Assembly (NCBI GenBank): GCA_002494725.1
Contig: DACG01000011.1
Location: 35,928-99,927, forward strand
DNA: 64,000 nucleotides
Source of the DNA: Geoglobus sp. UBA235
GTDB lineage: Archaea > Halobacteriota > Archaeoglobi > Archaeoglobales > Archaeoglobaceae
Reading direction: 5' to 3'
The notes below the pieces were generated by a model. The model saw only the letters and a list, made by a program, of their open reading frames with translations. It was not told where the DNA came from and did no database searches. Both the position numbers and the translations under genes were made by a program. This document shows positions 1 to 7,513 of this stretch, one piece after another. How positions within the stretch are numbered: position 1 is the stretch's first letter; each line of letters opens with the position of its first letter.

Positions 1-1
1 C

Positions 2-982
2 GAGGATAGGTTCTCCAGGTACATTGGATCGAGGCACGGGATAGCCGTGTCCAACGGCACCGCTGCACTTGATATAGCCCTAAAGGCTGCGGGGATAGGC
101 AGAGGAGATGAGGTCATAACCACCCCCTTCACGTTCATCGCCACCTCCAACGCTATCCTGTTCCAGGGTGCGAGGCCCGTTTTCGCCGACATCGAGGAAG
201 AGACGTACAACATAAACCCCGATGATGTGCTTGAGAAGGTAACCTCCAAAACGAAAGCTGTTGTCGGCGTCCACCTATTCGGCCACCCGTTTGAAGTGAA
301 GCCCATCCTCGAGATATGCGAGGACCACAACCTCATCCTGATCGAGGACTCTGCACAGGCTCACGGTGCAGAGTATAGAGGGCAGAAGGTCGGAAGCTTT
401 GGGGTGGGATGCTTTTCGTTTTACGCGACCAAAAACATGACCACCTCAGAGGGAGGGATGATCACCTGCAGCGATGATGAAATCGCAGAGAGGTGCAGGC
501 TCTTCAGGAGTCACGGGGAGATAAGGAAATACGAGCACGTCCTCTTAGGGCACAACATGAGGATGACGGACATCCAGGCGGCTATCGGTCTCACCCAGCT
601 TGAGAAGCTCGACTGGATGAACGAAAGGAGGAGGGAGAACGCAGAGTTCTTCAGAAGGAACATAAGGGTGGATGGGCTGAGGAAGCCCGTGGAGAAGGGA
701 TACGCGAAGCACGTTTATCACCAGTACGTCCTCCTTCTCGAGGATGAGTTTCCGATGAGCAGGGATGAGTTCTCCAGTTATCTGTCAGAGAGAGGAGTTG
801 GAAACGCGGTGCACTACCCGAAGCCCGTTTACCTCCAGCCCCTTTACAGGGAGCTGGGATACGAAAGAGGGCTGTGTCCCACAGCAGAATATGTCGCGGA
901 AAGGGTTATAAGTATCCCCGTCCACCCCCTCCTGAAGGGGGTGGAGCTGAGGCACATAGTCGAGGTAGTAAACGGGGTGTGA
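2..982 (+). CDS. DegT/DnrJ/EryC1/StrS-family sugar aminotransferase (WbpE-like), 5' end cut by the window
   Basis: PLP-dependent aminotransferase that moves an amino group onto a keto-sugar nucleotide. The frame is open from the first bases of the window (reading EDRFSRYIGSRHGIAVSNGTAAL), so a GTG at 47 is internal and the true start lies upstream. The family PLP-phosphate motif SNGTAAL, the ED...AQAHGA block and the lysine in SFYATKNMTTSEGGM (Schiff-base position) are all present. It is followed after two bases by a Gfo/Idh/MocA oxidoreductase, then an acetyltransferase and a nucleotide-sugar dehydrogenase. That set matches the WbpA/B/E/D route to UDP-2,3-diacetamido-2,3-dideoxy-glucuronate, so amination at C3 of a 3-keto UDP-GlcNAcA is the likely reaction. 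The substrate is inferred from neighbours only. Confidence 0.88.
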   Translation, partial: EDRFSRYIGSRHGIAVSNGTAALDIALKAAGIGRGDEVITTPFTFIATSNAILFQGARPVFADIEEETYNINPDDVLEKVTSKTKAVVGVHLFGHPFEVKPILEICEDHNLILIEDSAQAHGAEYRGQKVGSFGVGCFSFYATKNMTTSEGGMITCSDDEIAERCRLFRSHGEIRKYEHVLLGHNMRMTDIQAAIGLTQLEKLDWMNERRRENAEFFRRNIRVDGLRKPVEKGYAKHVYHQYVLLLEDEFPMSRDEFSSYLSERGVGNAVHYPKPVYLQPLYRELGYERGLCPTAEYVAERVISIPVHPLLKGVELRHIVEVVNGV

Positions 983-984
983 TC

Positions 985-1905
985 ATGATTTTCGGCGTCA
1001 TCGGCGTTGGCTCAATGGGCAGGAGCCACGTGAGAGTTCTCACGGAGATAAAGAGGGTTGATGACGTGGTCATCTATGACACCAACCCGGAACAGGCCGA
1101 GAGGATTGCAAGGATGTACGATGTCAGAACCACGGATTCCGTAGAGTCCCTGCTGAATGAGGTCGATGCTGTCAGCATCTGCTCGCCAACCAAGTTTCAC
1201 TACCAGCATATAAAGATGTGTGTGGAGCGGGAAAAACACATTCTGGTCGAGAAACCCGTAACCTCAAGCTACGAGGAGGGTGTGAAGCTTCTCGAAATTC
1301 TGAGGGAGAAAAAGGGCGTAACCTTCGGGGTCGGCCACATAGAGAGGTTCAACCCCATAGTGTCGGAGCTTGCAGGGCTCGAGATCGAGGCAACGTACAT
1401 AGACATGAAAAGACACAATCCCGCCTCGGCGAGAATAACCGACTCAACAGTTATTGAGGATCTGATGATACACGACATAGACATCGTCTTTAACGTTCTC
1501 TTTCCGGATTCTGAGGACTTCAGGCTGAGTGCTGCCGGTAACGGAAATGTTGTCCAGGCACTTGTGGATTTTGGAAATGCAATTGCATCGCTTTCGGCGA
1601 GCAGAATCTCTTCGAAAAAAATCAGGGCGATCTACATGGAAAACTACGAGTTCACGGTCGAGGGAGACTTCATGACGCAGGAGCTTTACATCTACAAGAA
1701 GCCGAGCATTTACCAGAACGTGAACGAGAAATACCTGCAGGAGAATGTTATCGAGAAGGTACTCATAAACAAGGTAGAGCCGCTGAAGGTCGAGCTGAAG
1801 ACGTTCGTTGATGCAATAGACAGCAGGGTGGAGTTTCCTGTAAACGCCGAGCAGGCTGTCAGAAATCTGAAGATCTGTGAGACAATAAGGAGGCTTGTTC
1901 TTTGA
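985..1905 (+). CDS. Gfo/Idh/MocA-family NAD(P) oxidoreductase, probable UDP-GlcNAcA 3-dehydrogenase (WbpB-like)
   Basis: 306 aa Rossmann-fold oxidoreductase. The N-terminus FGVIGVGSMGRSH is the dinucleotide-binding loop and EKP near residue 89 is the conserved catalytic lysine motif of the family. The start is taken at ATG 985, because an upstream in-frame extension to 874 lies entirely inside the preceding aminotransferase; a GTG at 979 is possible. It begins two bases after the previous stop and its own stop overlaps the next start (TTGA), so the four genes look translationally coupled. In the WbpB family the enzyme oxidises C3 of UDP-GlcNAc-uronate to give the ketone used by the WbpE aminotransferase. 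The specific substrate is inference from the gene set. Confidence 0.85.
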   Translation: MIFGVIGVGSMGRSHVRVLTEIKRVDDVVIYDTNPEQAERIARMYDVRTTDSVESLLNEVDAVSICSPTKFHYQHIKMCVEREKHILVEKPVTSSYEEGVKLLEILREKKGVTFGVGHIERFNPIVSELAGLEIEATYIDMKRHNPASARITDSTVIEDLMIHDIDIVFNVLFPDSEDFRLSAAGNGNVVQALVDFGNAIASLSASRISSKKIRAIYMENYEFTVEGDFMTQELYIYKKPSIYQNVNEKYLQENVIEKVLINKVEPLKVELKTFVDAIDSRVEFPVNAEQAVRNLKICETIRRLVL

Positions 1906-2477
1906 GCACGTACATACACCCTACAGCCATTGTGGAGTCCAGCGATGTGGGAGAGGGAACGAGAATCTGGCACTTCGTCCACATCAGGGAGGGAGCAAGG
2001 ATTGGCAGGAACTGCAACATCGGGAAGGGGGTTTATGTGGACACGGGAGTTGTTATAGGAAACAGCGTCAAGATTCAGAACTTTGCAACGCTTTACAGGG
2101 GTGTCGTTATCGAGGATGACGTGTTCATAGGCCCAGCAGTTGTGTTCACGAACGACCTCTACCCGAGGGCGTTCATATGGGGAGACGAGAAGATAGTGGA
2201 GACGAAGGTGAGGAGGGGAGCGAGCATAGGCGCGAACTCGACGATAGTGTGTGGGGTGGAGATTGGAGAGTACGCAATGGTTGGGGCAGGGAGTGTTGTT
2301 ACAAAGAGCATTCCCCCCCACGCGCTCGTTTACGGCAACCCTGCAAGGTTAAGAGGTTTCGTGTGCTACTGCGGCAGGAAGCTGGAGAGTGTGGTGGAGA
2401 GTGGTGAGGACTCCATCACGTACACCTGCAACCACTGCGGCAGGAGCGTGGTAATAGACAGGAGGTGGATGGATTGA
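1902..2477 (+). CDS. Left-handed beta-helix N-acetyltransferase with C-terminal zinc ribbon (WbpD/WlbB-like)
   Basis: 191 aa hexapeptide-repeat acetyltransferase. Repeats such as IGRNCNIGKGVYVDTGVVIG and the loop with FTNDLYPRA are typical of WbpD/WlbB enzymes that acetylate the C3 amine of UDP-3-amino-GlcNAcA using acetyl-CoA. Starts at TTG 1902, overlapping the upstream stop by four bases (TTGA), with AGGAGG at 1888-1893 at good spacing. The last ~40 residues add a CxC...CxxC pair (CYC and CNHC) that would bind zinc, following the beta-helix. The function is well supported by the operon; the exact sugar is inferred. Confidence 0.85.
   Translation: MSTYIHPTAIVESSDVGEGTRIWHFVHIREGARIGRNCNIGKGVYVDTGVVIGNSVKIQNFATLYRGVVIEDDVFIGPAVVFTNDLYPRAFIWGDEKIVETKVRRGASIGANSTIVCGVEIGEYAMVGAGSVVTKSIPPHALVYGNPARLRGFVCYCGRKLESVVESGEDSITYTCNHCGRSVVIDRRWMD
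2461..2467 (+). promoter_or_regulatory. Shine-Dalgarno site that decides the start of the nucleotide-sugar dehydrogenase
   Basis: GGAGGTG lies 6 bases before TTG 2474 and overlaps the alternative GTG at 2465. It therefore supports the TTG, which forms a TTGA overlap with the acetyltransferase stop, exactly as at the previous gene junction. Confidence 0.6.
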
Positions 2478-3637
2478 GAGTTGCGGTCATAGGCCTTGGA
2501 AAGGCAGGCCTTCCGCTTGCAGCGGTGATTGCAGACTCCGGCATCGAGGTCATCGGAGTCGACCTCGACGAGGAGAAGTGCGGAATGATCAACTCCGGGA
2601 AGAACCCGATTCCGGAAGAAACTGGACTCGACGAGCTGATAAGGAAGCACGGTGGGAGAAAGCTGAAAGCAACCCCCGACTATGAGGGGGCAGCAGATTG
2701 CGACGCTTACATCGTCATAGTCCCTCTCCTCCTTGACGACCTCAAAAATCCGGACTTCAGAATCCTGGAGTCCGCCTTCAGAGGGGTCGGAAGAATCCTG
2801 AAAAAGGGCGATATAGTTGTTCTTGAGACTACTGTTCCACCCGGAACGACCGAGACCCTCGTGAGGGAGTGGCTCGAGGAGGGGAGCGGTTTAAAGCTTG
2901 GGGAGTTTTACCTGGCATACTCACCTGAAAGGATAATGACCGGATACAGCATATCCCGCCTGAGAGAGTTTCCTAAGGTTATCGGTGGGGTGGACGAGGA
3001 GAGTGGCAGGAGGGCTTACAAACTCTACTCCAAGTTCATTCCCAACCTGCACTTGGTGTCGAACGCGAGGACTGCAGAGTTCATAAAGGTCATAGAGGGC
3101 TGCTACAGAGATGTGAACATAGCCCTGGCAAACGAGCTGTTCAAAATCGCTGAAGAGCTTGGAGTTGACTTTTATGAAGCGAGGGAAAAAGCAAATCACG
3201 AATACTGTCACATTCACCTGCCCTCAACAGGTGTAGGCGGGCACTGCATTCCCGTTTACCCATGGTTCCTGATAAGGGAGATGGAGAGGAGGGAGAAGTA
3301 CGACCACGCAAGGCTGCTGAGGGTTTCCAGGGAGCTGAACGACGAGATGATCAACTACTGGGCTGAGAGGGTAGTTCTGGAGTGCATGAAGGTGAACAAG
3401 CCGCTAAGCGAGGTGAAGATTTGCATCAAGGGAATAACCTTTAGGAAGGGAGTTAAAGAAATCTATCACAGCAGAAACTTGGCTTTGGCTAAGCTCTTAG
3501 CTGAAAAGGGGTTGGACGTTGGAGTTTACGATGAAATGTTCACGCCAGAAGAAGTTAAGGAGCTCGGGTTAGAGTGGAGAGAGCCGGAAGAGGCGGATGT
3601 GGTGTTTGACTGTTTTGAGCTGAGACTCGATAAATGA
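2474..3637 (+). CDS. UDP-glucose/GDP-mannose dehydrogenase-family enzyme, probable UDP-GlcNAc (or UDP-ManNAc) 6-dehydrogenase
   Basis: 387 aa enzyme oxidising C6 of a UDP-sugar to the uronic acid with NAD+. N-terminal RVAVIGLGKAGLPLA is the NAD-binding loop, ETTVPPGTTE and the SPER segment are family blocks, and Cys about 257 in GGHCIPVYPW is the catalytic cysteine in the WecC/WbpA-type context. Start set at TTG 2474 because of the ribosome site and the TTGA overlap; GTG 2465 is the alternative. Last gene of the coupled uronic-acid operon. Fragments matching its 3' end recur downstream at about 4277 and 5510, showing that this gene end has been a recombination junction. WbpA-type versus WecC-type specificity cannot be settled by eye. 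Confidence 0.88.
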   Translation: MRVAVIGLGKAGLPLAAVIADSGIEVIGVDLDEEKCGMINSGKNPIPEETGLDELIRKHGGRKLKATPDYEGAADCDAYIVIVPLLLDDLKNPDFRILESAFRGVGRILKKGDIVVLETTVPPGTTETLVREWLEEGSGLKLGEFYLAYSPERIMTGYSISRLREFPKVIGGVDEESGRRAYKLYSKFIPNLHLVSNARTAEFIKVIEGCYRDVNIALANELFKIAEELGVDFYEAREKANHEYCHIHLPSTGVGGHCIPVYPWFLIREMERREKYDHARLLRVSRELNDEMINYWAERVVLECMKVNKPLSEVKICIKGITFRKGVKEIYHSRNLALAKLLAEKGLDVGVYDEMFTPEEVKELGLEWREPEEADVVFDCFELRLDK

Positions 3638-3923
3638 TGCTAAAATTCCAAGATGCCTCTTCAGAACTTTCCATTCTTACAGGATTGGTTGTTGACGTTC
3701 TTAAGAGAATTACACTCTCTGATAATCTTCTCAGTCTAAAAACGAGTTCCACAGAATTCTTATCGTCTGTGATCAGAGCTCTACCTTCTTCCTCCGCTTT
3801 TTCAAGAACTTCATCATCTGACGCCGAAGTTTTCCAGTCACCAGCAAAGATTACATCGTATCCGGCATTTTCCAGTAAAATCGAAAATCTTTTTCCAGTG
3901 CATTCATCCACAAGAAACTTCAG
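3555..3923 (-). pseudogene. Decayed DUF5615 (PIN-like) toxin gene
   Basis: The frame reads KFLVDECTGKRF, GYDVIFAGDW, SDDEVLEKAEEEGRALITDDKN and ILLRTST, which is the pattern of DUF5615 PIN-like proteins (early Asp, central DxxVL, later TDDKN). No ATG, GTG or TTG lies close before LKFLVDE; the codon at the expected start is CTG. The recognisable part ends about 3640, and the last ~27 codons run antisense through the end of the nucleotide-sugar dehydrogenase. Partner of the frameshifted DUF433 antitoxin just upstream. Both lesions point to a dead toxin-antitoxin pair. Confidence 0.6.
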
Positions 3924-3925
3924 CG

Positions 3926-4161
3926 TTAAGCTTTCTCTACCACTGGTATTACCTCTTCTCCAGAAACGACCTTTGCAGCATACTCCAAAGCTGCTTTTAC
4001 GCCATCTTCGGTAAGGTTTGGACACTCCTCCAGTATCTTTTCACACTCATTCTTTCAGCCAATCTTCTGATAATGGCATCAACTGAAATTCTCGTTCCCT
4101 TGATAACGGGCTTTCCAACCATAACTTTCGGGTTTACGACTATTCTCTCTTCCTTTCCCAT
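3926..4161 (-). pseudogene. DUF433 antitoxin with a one-base frameshift
   Basis: From ATG 4161 the frame gives VVNPKVMVGKPVIKGTRISV and RRLAERMS, the start of a DUF433 antitoxin. After the AGTGTG following ERM the family sequence continues only in the next frame (EKILEECPNLTEDGVKAALEYAAKVV), consistent with loss of one base near 4045. In frame the protein would stop after about 57 residues with a foreign tail. Ends at TAA 3926-3928, three bases before the toxin reading frame. A sequencing error would also explain the shift, but the toxin also lacks a start codon. Confidence 0.65.
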
Positions 4162-4255
4162 ACTTTAAAATCTGTAATTGTTGTAAAGTTATTATACTTT
4201 TCTCACATCTCACCAATCAAGGAAAGGATGGGTAAGAGATACTCAATAACTGCGT

Positions 4256-4320
4256 GCTGAAGAGCTATATCACAACAGCAGAAACTTGGCTTTGGCTTAG
4301 GGTCTTAGTCAGCGAGAGGA
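4256..4320 (+). pseudogene. Remnant of nucleotide-sugar dehydrogenase 3' region
   Basis: Bases 4277-4297 are identical over 21 positions to 3470-3490 inside the intact dehydrogenase, and similarity continues raggedly on both sides (TATCACaacAGCAG, then TTAGtc with small indels). No open frame survives. It marks an older copy of the same gene end, presumably left by insertion or recombination. Confidence 0.55.
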
Positions 4321-4409
4321 TATTGCCCTCTTTCAATCAAATGTCACTCTATACTATTTTTAAAACGAACGGGTTTACGTGGAAAGAAAAAAGGGAAGTT
4401 TTTCCTGTA

Positions 4410-4735
4410 TTAGTTTGAGAGGAACGCAAAGAAGATGGATAGGGAGACGAATATCACAACGGCTCAAGCTGAGATGAACGGAGTTCTCAGTTTCTCGCTG
4501 TTAAACAGGTTGGACAAGACGCCGGAGAGCAAAATCAGAATGAGCGATACGGGCAGTATTAAGAATTTTAATTTTCAGGAAATACTGAAGTGGGATTCGA
4601 GAGAACAGCGTCATTTAATTTCTTGGTAATGAGGAGAGTTGAAAGAGCTATTGCCAAGCTGTAGATTTCGAAATTCTCGGGTTCAAGAATTCTCGCCGAG
4701 ATTACCGTTAGAAGCAGTCTTGACAAATTCCTGAA
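4410..4735 (-). pseudogene. Remnant of a polysaccharide flippase (MOP/Wzx-type) gene
   Basis: Reading the minus strand from 4735 gives FRNLSRLLLTVISARILEP followed by ENFEIYSLAIALSTLLIT, the typical first helix-loop-helix of a MOP-superfamily O-antigen or N-glycan flippase, ending at a stop at 4568-4570. Further on, after a loss of most of the gene, another hydrophobic stretch (AVVIFVSLSIFFAFLSN) runs to a TAA at 4410-4412 and looks like the C-terminal helix. There is no start codon, and stops or frame changes lie between the pieces. An intact lipid-linked sugar flippase is not seen elsewhere in the window. Confidence 0.5.
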
Positions 4736-4759
4736 CTACCAAGGATGAAGAGTTGTAAC

Positions 4760-5161
4760 TCATTCCACAAACTCCGCATCAATTCCAATTCTCTTCGCAA
4801 CTTTCCACTGTTTTTCATCGCTTGTCAAGAGATTACCGAGTTTCTTAGCCTGAGCAAGATACAAAGCGTCGTAAACGGTTATTCTCTCTTCCAGCGATAT
4901 CTCCAAGGCATCATCGAGATAGCTCTCAAACGGCTCGAAAACTACGACGTCTTTGAGTTTTTTCAGCGCGTCAAACATTATTTTTGCTTCTTCGTGCGAA
5001 ATTTCCCTGTAGATCACATGATGCTTCCAGACAGCGTTTGAAACCTCAGCCAAAGCTAACGTTAAAGAATATGACTCGTCTACCAGGTATTCTCTAACTT
5101 TCTCCCAGTTGTTCTCTCTGAGAATGTACTTCGCCAGCGACGAGGCGTCAATTACCATCAC
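4760..5161 (-). CDS. vapC: VapC-type PIN-domain ribonuclease toxin
   Basis: 133 aa PIN-domain protein. The acidic set is visible: Asp in MVIDASSLAKYI, Glu in AEVSNAVW, Asp in VYDALYLAQAKK and Asp in LLTSDEKQW. These residues bind the metal that cleaves RNA in VapC toxins. It overlaps the upstream antitoxin gene by 14 bases, the usual arrangement for a toxin-antitoxin operon. Unlike the DUF433/DUF5615 pair next to it, it has a full-length, unbroken frame. The RNA target cannot be predicted. Confidence 0.85.
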   Translation of the reverse strand: MMVIDASSLAKYILRENNWEKVREYLVDESYSLTLALAEVSNAVWKHHVIYREISHEEAKIMFDALKKLKDVVVFEPFESYLDDALEISLEERITVYDALYLAQAKKLGNLLTSDEKQWKVAKRIGIDAEFVE

Positions 5162-5369
5162 GGTCTTCCCTCACGTATTTTCTTGCCGTTCCCTTTCCTG
5201 TTTCTGGCAATTTTGAAAGCATCGCATCTATCTCTTCCAAAGCTCTTTTCCTCCTGTATTCTCTGATCCTCGCTTCAATGAACTTTCTCACTTCCTCACT
5301 CCAGTTGATCCCGGTTTCTTTCATTTGCTCCTTGAGCTCTTTTGGAATTCTGAAGCTCACGATCTCCAT
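5148..5369 (-). CDS. vapB: VapB-type ribbon-helix-helix antitoxin
   Basis: 73 aa. The N-terminal EIVSFRIPKELKEQMKE is a ribbon-helix-helix DNA-binding strand and first helix, and the charged C-terminal part would wrap the toxin. It overlaps the PIN toxin gene by 14 bases. Such antitoxins neutralise VapC and repress their own promoter. The AT-rich TATATATTGGTGATAC-like stretch just upstream (about 5370-5400) is where the promoter and operator would lie. Confidence 0.78.
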   Translation of the reverse strand: MEIVSFRIPKELKEQMKETGINWSEEVRKFIEARIREYRRKRALEEIDAMLSKLPETGKGTARKYVREDRDGN

Positions 5370-5504
5370 ATATTACTCTACTGTATCACCAATATATAAA
5401 CGTTCCCGTATTACGAAAGTCCGGTTAACTTAACAGCCTCGGCTGGTTGAAGTATGTCGTTGAAGTTTACATGGCTTTCCATGCACTGAAAACATTTTTT
5501 GGTG

Positions 5505-5553
5505 AGTTGGCGGATGTTGTGTTTGATTGCTTTGAGCTGAGATTTCACAATAA
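5505..5553 (+). pseudogene. Second remnant of a nucleotide-sugar dehydrogenase C-terminus
   Basis: 5510-5542 matches 3593-3625 of the intact dehydrogenase at 30 of 33 bases, encoding ADVVFDCFELR. The three differences all fall in third codon positions, so this fragment descends from a related gene that diverged while functional rather than from a recent copy. It is followed by the promoter of the asparagine synthase gene. Confidence 0.6.
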
Positions 5554-5554
5554 G

Positions 5555-5572
5555 AGCAACGTTTAAATAGGG
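5555..5572 (+). promoter_or_regulatory. TATA box for the asparagine synthase gene
   Basis: AGCAACGTTTAAATAG with TTTAAATA centred about 28 bases before ATG 5594, the distance expected for a leaderless archaeal transcript. Confidence 0.45.
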
Positions 5573-5593
5573 ATTTAAGGAGTTCGATAACCA

Positions 5594-7501
5594 ATGTGCG
5601 GAATATTCGGTTTCTACGGACTCGAAGACAGAAATCTGCTGTTAAAAATGAGCGATATTTTAAAGCACAGAGGACCAGACGATAGGGGATTTTTCTTGGA
5701 CGGGAGCATAGGTTTGGGTAATGTCAGACTAAGCATAATAGACATTGAAGGTGGGAAGCAGCCAATATTTAACGAGGAAGGATCAATAGTTGTCGTTTAC
5801 AACGGAGAAATATACAACTTTAGAGAGCTGAGAAAAGAACTCGAAAAAAGAGGACACAGATTTTACACCAACACCGACACGGAGGTGATCGTTCACGCCT
5901 ACGAAGAATGGGGATTCGACAGCGTTCTTAAATTCAACGGGATGTTCGCCTTTGCTTTGTGGGATTCGAACAAGAAGTTGCTGTTTTTAGCAAGAGACAG
6001 AAGCGGAATAAAGCCACTCTACTACACGATCCGCAACGGGAAATTTCTATTCGCATCTGAGATAAAGGCACTGCTGCTCCATCCAGAAGTTAAAAGAGAG
6101 CTTGATCTTCAGGCGTTCCATTACTTCGTAAACCTTAGGTACGTGCCAAAAGAGTACACACTGATCAGCGATGTGAAAAAGCTTTTGGCGGGCCACTACA
6201 TGATTGTAAACGATAAGGGAATAAAAATCGTTAGATACTGGAGGCCAAGGATAAACGTAAAGGATCTCCCCAAGGGGTACTTCGTTAAAACGTTGTTGAA
6301 AATTTTGAAAAACGCTGTGAGGAGGCATTTAATTAGCGACGTTCCGATTGGCGTTTACCTTTCAAGCGGGCTGGATAGTTCAACAATAGTAGCTTTAGCT
6401 TCTCAAGTTAGTGAAGAACCAGTTAAAACGTTCACGCTTGTTTTTGGTGATCCGCAAGATGAACATTTAGATTCGAGGAGAATAGCGGAGGAGTTTGAAA
6501 CCGATCATAAGGAAGTTCACATAGAGGAGTACAAATTACTGAAGGAGTATCCGAAAATGATATGGTACGCTGACATGCCCAAAAGAAACCTCTACCCGTA
6601 CTACTTAGCGAAGGGAGTTAGGAAACACGTTAAAGTTGTTTTGAGTGGTTTGGGGGGCGACGAACTTTTCGGCGGGTACGACTGGAAGTACCAGTATGCG
6701 ATCAACTTTGAAAAGTTTAGAAAAGCATTTCCAAAAAGCAATTTAAACAGGTTGAAAGGTTATGCCCACGAAATCGTAAAAGTTCTATCAAATTACGGAT
6801 CTTTGGAGGACATAGAACTGATAAACAGATTGAAGAAAGTTCTCCACATAGACAGCAAAGTCGATCAGTACTTGGCAATTTCCAGCTTGGATGAAGTATT
6901 CGTCGAAGACTACTTAAATAATATATATGGAAACAAGCTAAGAGAACGTGAACTGAGATCTGTCAGAGAAATTTTCGAGGAATACTTCAGAGGTAACGAA
7001 AACTTCGTTGATCAGGTGTTACTAGCCGATTACAGCGTTAAGCTCGTGGATGATTTTCTGCACGTAGAGGACACGATGTCCATGTCAAACTCGTTGGAAT
7101 CAAGAGTGCCATTCTTAGACAACGAACTTGTAGAGTTCGCTTTCACAATACCGAGCCATCTAAAATTCAACCAGCAGACAAACAAGTACATTTTGAAGAA
7201 AGCCATGATGAACGTACTACCAAAAGAGGTCATAAACAGAGAGAAAAGAGGGTTCGGTGTAAACGTTTACGCAAGGTTTAGGGATGAAATTAGAGAGTAC
7301 GCAGAACAGATTTTACCAGAGGGTAACGCTGTCAGGCTGGGTTTAATTAAGAAAGATTATATAGAAAAAGTCTTGAAAACTTATCCCCAACCGGAAATGG
7401 CCAAGCACTACACTCTAATCTGGAATCTAATAACATTTGAGATCTGGTACGAATTATTTATAAACAGTGAAAAAATCGAAAAACCAAAATTTAATATTTA
7501 A
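5594..7501 (+). CDS. asnB: Asparagine synthase (glutamine-hydrolysing), AsnB-like
   Basis: 635 aa. Cys2 in MCGIFGF is the glutaminase nucleophile, RGPD and the YNGEIYN block follow, and SSGLDSS near residues 257-263 is the ATP pyrophosphatase loop of the synthetase domain. The two domains are complete and of normal length. AsnB-type proteins form asparagine from aspartate and glutamine, but copies inside surface-polysaccharide clusters often amidate uronic acids or sugar-linked groups instead. Here it sits in a glycan island, so a role in sugar amidation is a reasonable inference. Base composition falls from this point on compared with the first operon. Confidence 0.88.
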   Translation: MCGIFGFYGLEDRNLLLKMSDILKHRGPDDRGFFLDGSIGLGNVRLSIIDIEGGKQPIFNEEGSIVVVYNGEIYNFRELRKELEKRGHRFYTNTDTEVIVHAYEEWGFDSVLKFNGMFAFALWDSNKKLLFLARDRSGIKPLYYTIRNGKFLFASEIKALLLHPEVKRELDLQAFHYFVNLRYVPKEYTLISDVKKLLAGHYMIVNDKGIKIVRYWRPRINVKDLPKGYFVKTLLKILKNAVRRHLISDVPIGVYLSSGLDSSTIVALASQVSEEPVKTFTLVFGDPQDEHLDSRRIAEEFETDHKEVHIEEYKLLKEYPKMIWYADMPKRNLYPYYLAKGVRKHVKVVLSGLGGDELFGGYDWKYQYAINFEKFRKAFPKSNLNRLKGYAHEIVKVLSNYGSLEDIELINRLKKVLHIDSKVDQYLAISSLDEVFVEDYLNNIYGNKLRERELRSVREIFEEYFRGNENFVDQVLLADYSVKLVDDFLHVEDTMSMSNSLESRVPFLDNELVEFAFTIPSHLKFNQQTNKYILKKAMMNVLPKEVINREKRGFGVNVYARFRDEIREYAEQILPEGNAVRLGLIKKDYIEKVLKTYPQPEMAKHYTLIWNLITFEIWYELFINSEKIEKPKFNI

Positions 7502-7513
7502 ATACTAAATGAA

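Noticed and set aside
874..984. N-terminal extension of the Gfo/Idh/MocA oxidoreductase
   Set aside because: It lies inside the aminotransferase gene and reads as Pro- and Gly-rich shadow sequence; ATG 985 starts exactly at the NAD-binding fold.
3634..4014. 126-residue plus-strand frame after the nucleotide-sugar dehydrogenase
   Set aside because: It is the opposite strand of the recognisable DUF5615 remnant and has Ser-rich, low-quality composition.
4435..4629. 64-residue plus-strand frame
   Set aside because: The minus strand of the same bases encodes flippase-like helices, so this frame is the shadow of the pseudogene.
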